Shown one piece after another: positions 35,181 to 42,386 of a stretch of DNA of 64,000 nucleotides (its first letter is position 1; the number at the start of each line of letters is the position of its first letter). The translations under genes were made by a program, and so were the position numbers. The stretch spans positions 1 to 64,000 of the forward strand of contig JAHZEL010000022.1 of NCBI GenBank assembly GCA_019421865.1. Reading direction: 5' to 3'. The notes below the pieces were generated by a model, which saw only the letters and a program-made list of their open reading frames with translations, did not search any database and was not told where the DNA came from. This stretch comes from Desulfovibrionaceae bacterium. GTDB taxonomy: Bacteria > Desulfobacterota > Desulfovibrionia > Desulfovibrionales > Desulfovibrionaceae.

Positions 35181-35659
35181 AGCGAAAGGAAAACATCGTC
35201 TCCCTGATTCTGGTGCTGGCGTTCAGCCTTGTCGTGATCGCCATGTCGCTGAGCCTTGAGTATGCGGAAAGCAGGATCATGCCGCTGTTCATCGGTACGG
35301 TGCTGACGGCGCTTGTCTGCGTGGCGCTTTTCATGGAACTGACCCGGCGCGGGCGTACGGCGGGATCGGAAACCGCATCCGGATCCGGCGCTGAAGCCGC
35401 GGGATCCGACGGGGAGCCGGACGAGTCCCGTCTTCCGATCTGCCTGGCCTGGCTTGCGGGCTATGCGGCCGGTATCTGGCTGCTGGGCTTTTATGCGGCC
35501 TCGTTTCTGTTCGTTCTTGCCTACATTCGAGTGAACTGCGGGCGCTGGACCGAAGCCGTGATATGTGCGGCGCTGTGTTCCGCGGCTCTTGTCGTGTTTC
35601 CGCTGCTCTTTGAGATCGACCTGTATACGGGCGTGCTGTGGGGACTGCTGTCGAAGTGA
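35174..35659 (+). CDS. tctB: Tripartite tricarboxylate transporter small membrane subunit (TctB)
   Basis: A 161-residue membrane protein with four predicted helices, the TctB pattern. An acidic, Ser/Gly-rich cytoplasmic loop lies between helices 2 and 3 (about residues 58-82). The ATG overlaps the end of tctA. The order tctC-tctA-tctB differs from the common C-B-A order, which is not unusual. Confidence 0.88.
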   Translation: MLKRKENIVSLILVLAFSLVVIAMSLSLEYAESRIMPLFIGTVLTALVCVALFMELTRRGRTAGSETASGSGAEAAGSDGEPDESRLPICLAWLAGYAAGIWLLGFYAASFLFVLAYIRVNCGRWTEAVICAALCSAALVVFPLLFEIDLYTGVLWGLLSK

Positions 35660-35700
35660 CGTTTTTCGGGCGGGATGCATGCCGCGTCGGAAAGGGAACG

Positions 35701-35731
35701 AAAAAAGCCCGGAACAGAGGATTCCGGGCTT
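35701..35731 (-). terminator. Terminator copy belonging to the decayed tRNA locus
   Basis: AAGCCCGGAA (35705-35714) and TTCCGGGCTT (35722-35731) form a stem followed on the minus strand by T residues. The stem matches the terminators of both intact tRNA-Phe genes. It may also help stop tctB transcription. Confidence 0.7.
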
Positions 35732-35741
35732 AAAAAATATA

Positions 35742-35804
35742 GAGCCGGGGGCGAATGCCCTCATGGTTCCCGCCCCTTTGATTTCCTGGCGGGACCTTGG
35801 TACG
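35742..35804 (-). pseudogene. Decayed tRNA-Phe locus (or a small RNA in its place)
   Basis: Flanks match the two intact tRNA-Phe loci: the same terminator on one side, and on the other a promoter-region segment with ACCGCGTTTGGC. The tRNA-sized body is shortened to about 63 bases. It keeps a similar 5' end (ACCAAGGT against GCCGAGGT) and a 3' part GGCATTCG...CCCCCGGC resembling the T-arm/acceptor, but no cloverleaf or GAA anticodon loop. The -10 element TATACG/TATACA of the intact loci is lost here. The remnant folds into two hairpins (GGTCCCGCC/GGCGGGAACC and GGGC/GCCC), so a small RNA is an alternative. Confidence 0.6.
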
Positions 35805-36316
35805 ACAAAAAATTTCCCACAGACAGGGACCGCGTTTGGCGAGGTGCAGACGCGGTCTTTTGGGTTAAAAGAAAGACGGGCGGACTGGAGCGGAAAACGT
35901 ATCGTGCGGAGCGTTGTCTGAGCCATGCGTGCAGGCTGCTGGAAAAGGCACCGAAGATAGGTGCACCGGTGATTGGAAAGAGAGGCGTGACCTGATGAAA
36001 GACGAACCGTTCGACGCGTTGCGCTCAGGCTCTCCGTCGGAAATTCTGGAGCCGCGGCTGCCGGCTCGATACGTCAGGCAAACATAAGACCGGAATATCC
36101 GTGTTCATCAAAATGCAATTTTCCTGAGATAAAACCGAAAATCCGTTGAGCTGTTTGTATGCGGAAAGTCCATTCGCGGACCATAGGCGGCGAACGGCAA
36201 TCCCGGGCGTACTTACTCCTGCGGCGTGCGGCTGGCCCGTGGCGGGGCGGGCGACGTGTGGGGAACCGTAGAGGCGCACAGGAGCCGGTACGCCGCTGCC
36301 GACGGAGGCGGACCCG
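35805..36316. other. Intergenic region right of the decayed tRNA
   Basis: The left 60 bases are the conserved tRNA-locus flank. A 30-codon frame at 35995-36087 (MKDEPFDALRSGSPSE...) has only a weak ribosome-binding site and I do not call it. Nothing else is recognised. Confidence 0.4.
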
Positions 36317-36345
36317 TTGAAAAAACGAGGACAGCATTTTATATC
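36317..36345 (+). promoter_or_regulatory. Putative promoter of the unidentified 406-residue protein
   Basis: TTGAAA (36317-36322) and TATATC (36340-36345) at 17-base spacing, 31 bases before the chosen start. Confidence 0.5.
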
Positions 36346-36376
36346 ATTTGAACATCATGCATCAGGGGGTGATACC

Positions 36377-37597
36377 ATGCTTTGCGCCGCAATTGCCGGT
36401 CACATAGGCGTCGGCCATGCCGACAGCCATATGGGCCTTGTACAGGACGATGCCGTAGGATTTTCTGTTCTTGTGTCCGTGCTCATGCGCGTCTGTCCCA
36501 TGGATCTGACCGTGGAACAAGTCGCGGTGAATCATGGCGAAGTAAAGGTGGTTCTTCGCGGGGGAGGGCAGGGGCGCGCCTCGTTCTCCGGGCGAGTTTC
36601 CGCCTTTGAAAAAAATCTGCTGTCCTCGGCGGAAGGCTTGTGCGAGCTTTCCTCCCAGACGCTGGCCACGCGAGTGCTGGGACGAACCGCGGGGCAGGGC
36701 GTCGGCAGGCTGTCCTCCGTATTTTCTCTGGCGCATGCAAGGGCCGTGCTCGATACCGTTCAGAAAAAGTGGCCGGGCAGAACCATTCATGCTGCTGATG
36801 ATACGCCGGGAAGTTGCGGAGAATTTCTGGGCGGCACGCTGCCGCTCGGTCCATATGTTTACGGCTGGTTACTGACGATCAATGCTTCTGCAGAGGGAAC
36901 AGGTCCTGTGGAAGACAGCGAAGGCATCGTCCCCATAGGAAATAAAGGGCGGCTCATGCAGGAACTCGGCATGGCCTCGGCACCCTTCATCGTTCTGGAG
37001 TCGAAGGCCTGCTGCCCCGGAGTCAGTGACGATCTGGCATCCGCAACTCCCTGGGTACGCTGGAACAACGATGTGGATAATCCCGTCGTGGGAGAGTGTC
37101 TGGTGAGAGCGGCCAGACAGCTCGGCCATGAGCCGCAGATTCATGACACGGCCTACGTACGGCGCAAAGGCGAAATGCAGGAGGCCGCCGCCCGTATGGG
37201 AAAACGAATCTGTCAGCTTGGGCAGGCATACGCGGAGGCGGCGTCATCCATGGCGAAAGTACGCATAGCCGGAGAGCTGGCGGATCTGCTGGCGCATGAA
37301 GTCGGCGGAACAAGCTTCATGAGCAGTTGCGTGCATGACATTGCCGGAGGCGGAGGCCTTTGGCCGGGGCAGGCGGCGGTTCTCTCCATGCTGGCAGGCC
37401 GGCAGGAATATGAAGAAATGGGAACTATTGTCACAAGTTATGAAGAGATTCATACCTTGGCCGATATATGCATGGCCGCTCTGTCGATGATAGCTGAGCG
37501 GCTGCCGGAGTCTCAGAAGTTTGTTGAGGCACGCAGACCCGATATGGATGGTGAGCGCCTGCTGCAGGAGGTGAGACAGGCCGGTGATGCTGGGTAA
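36377..37597 (+). CDS. Protein of unknown function, 406 residues
   Basis: I do not recognise this protein. The ATG at 36377 has AGGGGGTG upstream. There is no signal peptide or membrane helix, so it is probably cytoplasmic. Notable stretches are a His/Asp-rich N-terminus GHIGVGHADSHMGLVQDD (residues about 8-25), PGSCGEFLGGTLPLG (about 140), VPIGNKGRLMQELGMASAPF (about 185), WNNDVDNPVVGECL (about 230) and GGTSFMSSCVHDIAGGGG (about 310). Clustered His, Asp, Cys and Gly suggest an enzyme, possibly metal-dependent; that is inference. It has slightly lower GC than its neighbours and lies alone between a decayed and an intact tRNA-Phe locus, indicating accessory cargo. Confidence 0.8.
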   Translation: MLCAAIAGHIGVGHADSHMGLVQDDAVGFSVLVSVLMRVCPMDLTVEQVAVNHGEVKVVLRGGGQGRASFSGRVSAFEKNLLSSAEGLCELSSQTLATRVLGRTAGQGVGRLSSVFSLAHARAVLDTVQKKWPGRTIHAADDTPGSCGEFLGGTLPLGPYVYGWLLTINASAEGTGPVEDSEGIVPIGNKGRLMQELGMASAPFIVLESKACCPGVSDDLASATPWVRWNNDVDNPVVGECLVRAARQLGHEPQIHDTAYVRRKGEMQEAAARMGKRICQLGQAYAEAASSMAKVRIAGELADLLAHEVGGTSFMSSCVHDIAGGGGLWPGQAAVLSMLAGRQEYEEMGTIVTSYEEIHTLADICMAALSMIAERLPESQKFVEARRPDMDGERLLQEVRQAGDAG

Positions 37598-37821
37598 CGG
37601 CGTTGCTTCTTAGCTGATGATCCCCCCGTGCTGCCGAGAGGCCGACTGGAATGTCGGCCATGTTTTCCGAGAAGGCCGTTCCTGCATGTTTTCGCGCATG
37701 ACGTGGACCTCCGATATCGCCAACGACTCCCTGTGCCGTGATTTTTGGCGGCCATTCAGGGAGCGGAAGGCGCAGAGGGCCCGGGAACGCATTGGCCGGA
37801 GCGCTTTTTTACGCGGAAACG
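37598..37821. other. Intergenic between the unknown gene and the first tRNA-Phe
   Basis: No gene is seen. The last 10 bases begin the duplicated tRNA-locus segment. Confidence 0.4.
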
Positions 37822-37855
37822 AAAAAAGCCCGGAACCAGACCTGTTCCGGGCTTT
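37822..37855 (-). terminator. Terminator of tRNA-Phe copy 1
   Basis: AAAGCCCGGAAC (37825-37836) and GTTCCGGGCTTT (37844-37855) form a 12-bp stem, followed on the minus strand by T residues. Confidence 0.85.
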
Positions 37856-37866
37856 AAAAAAAAATA

Positions 37867-37942
37867 TGGTGCCGAGGGACAGAATCGAACTGCCCACACG
37901 GGGATTTTCAGTCCCCTGCTCTACCAACTGAGCTACCTCGGC
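37867..37942 (-). tRNA. tRNA-Phe (GAA), copy 1
   Basis: A 76-base cloverleaf including encoded CCA. Acceptor stem is GCCGAGG/CCTCGGC, D-stem GCTC/GAGC, anticodon stem GGGGA/TCCCC with loop CTGAAAA (anticodon GAA), and T-arm GGCAG-TTCGATT-CTGTC. It is identical to copy 2. Confidence 0.98.
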
Positions 37943-37956
37943 ACGACGAAGAATTT

Positions 37957-37983
37957 CGTATAGGAAGGGGCCGCGTTTGGCAA
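37957..37983 (-). promoter_or_regulatory. Promoter of tRNA-Phe copy 1
   Basis: On the minus strand TTGCCA (37978-37983) and TATACG (37957-37962), 15-base spacing, just upstream of the tRNA. The same segment recurs at copy 2 and, with a ruined -10, at the decayed copy. Confidence 0.55.
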
Positions 37984-38318
37984 GAGAAAAACGCGGTCTT
38001 TGCAGGATTTTTTCTTTTTTGAGGAAAAAAAGAAGGGCTGGCGTGGCCGTGAGGAGGGCTCCGTCTTTTTGTCGACGGTCGACCTGCGCCTTTCCCCCGG
38101 ATCGTTGAAGGATGCGGACTGCCGGTGATCCAGTGCCCGGCAGATCTGCCGTCGTTCTGCGGAATGCGGAAGGTTTTCGAACGTCATGTGTGCCGAAATG
38201 CAGTGTTTTTTCCTGCAGAATTTTTCTGCGGGGGGATTGTCATTTTGTAAAAAATTCATTAATGGTTCGCGTTAGAAGGCAGAAAACCTGCCGAATATTT
38301 TACATTACAGGGACCGTC
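37984..38318. other. Upstream region of the c-di-GMP gene
   Basis: The left part is the conserved tRNA-locus flank, including the inverted arms CCGCGTTT/AAAACGCGG. The right part becomes AT-rich. A small hairpin GGCAG/CTGCC lies near 38278-38293, shortly before the start codon. I recognise no gene or riboswitch. Confidence 0.4.
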
Positions 38319-41300
38319 ATGATACATTTTCTTTCAGCCATTTTTGAAGAAATGGATGAAATGGTCTATATTGCAGATATGGAAAGCCATGAGCTTGTCT
38401 ATATGAATAAGCAGCTCAGAGAGTCTCTTGGCTATTTCTATGAAAATGAATATGACCATAAAAAGTGTTATGAAGTTCTGCAAGGCAGCGACAGACCTTG
38501 CGATTTCTGCAATAATGCATGTCTGCACGATAAGCGTTTCATATCTTGGGTTCACAAGAACCCGGTCATGAATAAGACTTTTTTAATTAAAGACTCGAAA
38601 TTTATTTATAATAACAGAAGCTACAGGATAGAGATAGCTGTTGATGTCGATGATGATACGATATCAAAAAAGAGCTATATGTATGCCAAGAATGAAATTA
38701 TCATCAATGAGTGCCTGCAGCAGATAGTTTCCACCATGAATCCCGATGAATCGCTGCAGGCGATTCTGGCCTATATAGGCAAGACCTTCCGCTGCGACAG
38801 AGCCTATATTTTTGAGATCCGCGACTCGCTGGCCACCAACACCTACGAATGGTGCGAGGAGGGCGTGCAGCCGCAGAAGGATATTCTGCGCAACATGCAC
38901 GTTTCCACGCTGCAGTGGTGGCTTGATCTCTTTGACGAGAAGAAGACCGTCATCATCAAGGATATCGAGGATATCCGCACCACCTATCCCACCTCGTACG
39001 CCATTTTGAAGCCGCAGAACGTGCATACGCTCACGGCCGGTCCCATCCGCATGGAGGACCGCATCGTGGGCTTCATCGGCGTGGACAATCCCGACAGAGA
39101 CAAGCTGTATCTCATTGCGTCGCTTTTTCAGGTGATCGGCTACTTCATGGTGTCGCTGCTTCGGCGGCGCGATCTTCTAAAGCGCCTGAGCACCATGAGC
39201 TTCCGCGATTCGCTCACCGGCGCCTTCAACCGCAACGCGCTGTTCGAGCTGTACGGCAGGCCGTGGAAGGGGCGTTCGCTCGGCGTGATCTTCTGCGACA
39301 TCACGGGCCTCAAGCACGTCAATGACATCATGGGGCACAAGCGGGGCGACGAGCTCATCCGCCAGAGCTACGAGCTCATTCACGGCGCGCTGCGCATTCC
39401 CGACATTTTCCGCAGCGGCGGCGACGAATTCGTGGCCGTGTTTCAGGACATGAGCGAAAAGGACTTTCTGAAGAGCGTCTCCCGGCTGCAGAAGAGCGTT
39501 CGCGAGGGCAGGCATCACATTGCGGTGGGCTATGCCTGGTCGGCCAAACGTCCGCTGCGCGTGGAGGAGCTCATCTCGCAGGCCGACAGCGTGATGTATC
39601 ACGACAAGCGCGTCTATTATGCGCTCAATCACCGCATGACCGGCGGAGAGAGCCGGAATCTTGTGCCTGCCGAGCTCGAACGGAACCCGGAGAGCCAGTT
39701 CTATCAGTTCGTGAACTCCACCTGCTGCGACTTTGAAATGTTCTTCAACTCCATCGCCATGCAGAATACGACGAGCTATTTCTTCTTCGGCGACATGCAG
39801 AAGGACATGTTCTATATTTCCGACAACATGCGCGACGAGTTCGGCTTCAGCGGCAACATAGTTCCCGGCCTTCTGCAGGACTGGGCCAAGCGCATCACCA
39901 CCAATCGGGAGCGGGAGCTTTACCGGCAGGAGCTGGAGGCCATGCTCCGTGAAAAGCGATCCTACCACGATCTGCGCTACCGCGTGCGCACGGCCGCCGG
40001 GCGCAACGTGTGGATCCGCTGCTACGGCCTGATGAAGTGGAGCGAGGACAAGAGCAGACCGCTCTTTTTCTCCGGCCGCGTGACGCATCAGGACGAGACT
40101 TTCGTGGTGGATCCCATTTCCAATTTCCCCCGCGAGGGCATTCTGTTCCGGGTGCTGGGCGAGGCCCGCAAGGACGGTTCGTCCGTGTCGGCCATAGGAT
40201 TCAGCCTGAACCGCTTCATGGAAATCAACAGTACCCGCGGCCGTGCCCGGGGCGACAATCTCATCCGCAGCATTTCCGCGGAGCTGGTGGACGAGCTTGC
40301 CGACAGGCTGACCTTCTACCGGCTGGAGGGCATGCGCTTCATTGCCGTGGTGGACAAGCTCTGCCGCGACGACAGGGCGGAGCTTGTGGAGCGGATACGC
40401 GGCATCGTGGCGAGCCGGTACGGTATGTTCGGGGTGCCCTTGCAGGAGCCGTGTTCCTTTGCGCTGCTGGAATACCGTGGCAAAGACGTCACGCCGGAAG
40501 ATTTTCTGGAGCAGGCCGTCTCGCTTATCCGCACGGCCAAGCACGAGGTGCAGCAGAGTTATGTGGAGTATTCCGAAGAGAACATAGAAAAGAGCAAGTA
40601 CCTTTCCCGTCTGGCCTTTGCGCTCAGCCATGACGTGCTGCACGGCATGAAGAATTTCCGCGTGGTGGTGCAGCCCATTGTTTCCAGCGCCACGGGCGAG
40701 CTCGTGGGCGGCGAAACGCTGCTGCGCTGGCGCTTCGAGGACAGGGACATTTCGCCGTCCGTGTTCATTCCTCTGCTGGAAAAGAACAACATGATCCATA
40801 CGGTGGGGCGCTGGGTCTTTGATCAGACGGTATGTACCTGCCTGCGCATCAACGCCTATCATCACCGGTTCTATCTGAGCTTCAACGTGAGTCTGCAGCA
40901 GATGTCCGACGAAATGCTGCCCGACATCATGGAGCAGACGCTGGCCAAATACGGTCTGGACGGCTCTCTGCTCGTGGCGGAAGTCACGGAAAGCTGCATG
41001 GACGCGGACGCCGGACAGCTGCGCCGCTTTGCGGACATATGCCGCAGCCGGGGCATTCACATTGCTCTGGACGACTTCGGCAGCGGATATTCCTCCTTCC
41101 GCATGCTGCTTCAGTATCCCACGGACATCATCAAGATCGACCGTTCCATTCTGGTGGAAATGATGGAGTCCAGCGAGAAGAAGAACTTCATTTCCAGCAT
41201 CGTGTACGCCTGTCACCGTTTCGGCAAGCAGGTCTGCATGGAAGGCGTGGAAACGAAGGAGCAGGATATGCTCATCAGGGATTCCGGCTGCGACATGATA

Positions 41301-41405
41301 CAGGGATTCTACTATCATCGGCCGCTGGAACTGGAGGATGTGTATAAACTGCTTTCCGTGGAATCGTCGCACGATTTGCCGCCGAGCGGGGAAGCGGACA
41401 AGTAG
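38319..41405 (+). CDS. Multidomain c-di-GMP signalling protein (PAS-GAF-GGDEF-PAS-degenerate GGDEF-EAL)
   Basis: A 1028-residue cytoplasmic protein. Domains in order: PAS-like sensor (about 1-120) with cysteines at 50, 61, 64 and 68; GAF (about 131-285); GGDEF cyclase with intact RSGGDEF (GGDEF 367-371); PAS (about 480-600); a second GGDEF-like domain lacking the motif (EGMRF in its place); and an EAL phosphodiesterase domain (about 775-1015). EAL reads ETL at 799-801, keeping the catalytic Glu, and EVTES, LDDFGSGYSS, KIDRS, MEGVET and QGFYY are all present. Both activities may therefore work. Codons 1 to about 135 are AT-rich, the rest GC-rich, suggesting a mosaic. The gene lies between two identical tRNA-Phe genes. 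Its ribosome-binding site is weak, so the start is moderately sure. Confidence 0.9.
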   Translation: MIHFLSAIFEEMDEMVYIADMESHELVYMNKQLRESLGYFYENEYDHKKCYEVLQGSDRPCDFCNNACLHDKRFISWVHKNPVMNKTFLIKDSKFIYNNRSYRIEIAVDVDDDTISKKSYMYAKNEIIINECLQQIVSTMNPDESLQAILAYIGKTFRCDRAYIFEIRDSLATNTYEWCEEGVQPQKDILRNMHVSTLQWWLDLFDEKKTVIIKDIEDIRTTYPTSYAILKPQNVHTLTAGPIRMEDRIVGFIGVDNPDRDKLYLIASLFQVIGYFMVSLLRRRDLLKRLSTMSFRDSLTGAFNRNALFELYGRPWKGRSLGVIFCDITGLKHVNDIMGHKRGDELIRQSYELIHGALRIPDIFRSGGDEFVAVFQDMSEKDFLKSVSRLQKSVREGRHHIAVGYAWSAKRPLRVEELISQADSVMYHDKRVYYALNHRMTGGESRNLVPAELERNPESQFYQFVNSTCCDFEMFFNSIAMQNTTSYFFFGDMQKDMFYISDNMRDEFGFSGNIVPGLLQDWAKRITTNRERELYRQELEAMLREKRSYHDLRYRVRTAAGRNVWIRCYGLMKWSEDKSRPLFFSGRVTHQDETFVVDPISNFPREGILFRVLGEARKDGSSVSAIGFSLNRFMEINSTRGRARGDNLIRSISAELVDELADRLTFYRLEGMRFIAVVDKLCRDDRAELVERIRGIVASRYGMFGVPLQEPCSFALLEYRGKDVTPEDFLEQAVSLIRTAKHEVQQSYVEYSEENIEKSKYLSRLAFALSHDVLHGMKNFRVVVQPIVSSATGELVGGETLLRWRFEDRDISPSVFIPLLEKNNMIHTVGRWVFDQTVCTCLRINAYHHRFYLSFNVSLQQMSDEMLPDIMEQTLAKYGLDGSLLVAEVTESCMDADAGQLRRFADICRSRGIHIALDDFGSGYSSFRMLLQYPTDIIKIDRSILVEMMESSEKKNFISSIVYACHRFGKQVCMEGVETKEQDMLIRDSGCDMIQGFYYHRPLELEDVYKLLSVESSHDLPPSGEADK

Positions 41406-41438
41406 CCGGAGCCCCGCGGGCCGGAGAAGAAAACAAGA

Positions 41439-41466
41439 GGCGGACGCTTGTCCGCCTTTTCTTTTT
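41439..41466 (+). terminator. Terminator after the c-di-GMP gene
   Basis: GGCGGAC (41439-41445) pairs with GTCCGCC (41450-41456), then TTTTCTTTTT. Confidence 0.9.
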
Positions 41467-41634
41467 AAACGGCGCGGCTTGCGGCCGAAGCCTTCGCGCC
41501 GTGGGCCGCTGCTAGGGTCGGGCAGGGGGAGAGAATGCGGTGCGTCGAGGCGGGGGCGCTGTGCGGAGCAGAGCGGCCGCTGCCGGAAAAGCAGGAGCGG
41601 ATACGGGGGAGGAGTCGGCCTGAAAGAGGAAACG

Positions 41635-41668
41635 AAAAAAGCCCGGAACCAGACCTGTTCCGGGCTTT
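41635..41668 (-). terminator. Terminator of tRNA-Phe copy 2
   Basis: The same 12-bp stem as at copy 1 (41638-41649 with 41657-41668), followed on the minus strand by T residues. Confidence 0.85.
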
Positions 41669-41677
41669 AAAAAAATA

Positions 41678-41753
41678 TGGTGCCGAGGGACAGAATCGAA
41701 CTGCCCACACGGGGATTTTCAGTCCCCTGCTCTACCAACTGAGCTACCTCGGC
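41678..41753 (-). tRNA. tRNA-Phe (GAA), copy 2
   Basis: Identical in all 76 bases to copy 1, including the encoded CCA. Homology with copy 1 extends about 50 bases beyond the 3' end and about 75 bases beyond the 5' end. Confidence 0.98.
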
Positions 41754-41767
41754 ACAACAAAAGAGGT

Positions 41768-41794
41768 TGTATAGGAAGGGGCCGCGTTTGGCAA
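41768..41794 (-). promoter_or_regulatory. Promoter of tRNA-Phe copy 2
   Basis: On the minus strand TTGCCA (41789-41794) and TATACA (41768-41773), as at copy 1. Confidence 0.55.
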
Positions 41795-41799
41795 GAGGA

Positions 41800-42386
41800 A
41801 AATGCGGACTTTTCGCAGATTTTTTGCGGAAAAAGGCAGAAAAGACGGGGCGGAGGCCTTGCGTCGGCGTGCGGACGACGTACGGGAGGCGTGAGGGCGC
41901 AGGCTGAGCGGAAGTCACGGTCGGAAAGGCGCGGACTCGAAGGCGGAGAATCGGGGACGGCGTGCGTGCGGGGGGCTTGTTCCCCGGGTGAGGACGGCTT
42001 TGTGTGTGGGAGAAAATTGGGGTACGCCTGCCCTGCGGAGCGGCGGGGGGAAGAGACGCGGACAATCTGAGGGGGACGCGCGGCGCGATAATCGGCGGCG
42101 AAACATTGAGATATTGGCCGAGCCTGTGTGTTGCAATATGGGCAACGGCGTTGCAGTTCGTTTTCCCTCTGGTGTTCCGGTGCCCTCGATTATCTCAGCA
42201 ACTCCCGGCGCTCTTTCTCGGTCCCGATCATGAGGAGATGGGGCGGATCGTCGGCACCGGGGCGAGGTTTGCCGGGGAGAAGGGCCCCGGGCCGAATTCA
42301 TGGGCCGTCGGTGCGACGGAAAACTCCGCTGACGGAGCGGGGCGGAACGGCAGGGAGAAGTTTTTTTGCGCTGACGGAGCCGACGA
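41800..42386. other. Intergenic region, no recognised gene
   Basis: No convincing coding frame. A less GC-rich patch around 42080-42240 translates on the minus strand to a fragment with CPYCN, but it has stops close by and no ribosome-binding site. It could be a gene remnant. Confidence 0.35.

Noticed and set aside
35995..36087. 30-codon open frame
   Set aside because: Weak ribosome-binding site and no recognisable features; not enough to call a gene.
36377..37597. PGSCGEFLGG as evidence of a GHMP kinase (PduX-like)
   Set aside because: In those kinases the motif is at the extreme N-terminus; here it is internal and the other kinase motifs are missing.
37822..41753. Integrative element with tRNA-Phe att sites
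   Set aside because: The repeats include promoter, whole tRNA and terminator, and there is no integrase, excisionase or phage gene between them.
42080..42240. Possible zinc-finger gene remnant (CPYCN fragment)
   Set aside because: Stops lie nearby in frame, there is no start signal, and the resemblance is only a CxxC pair.
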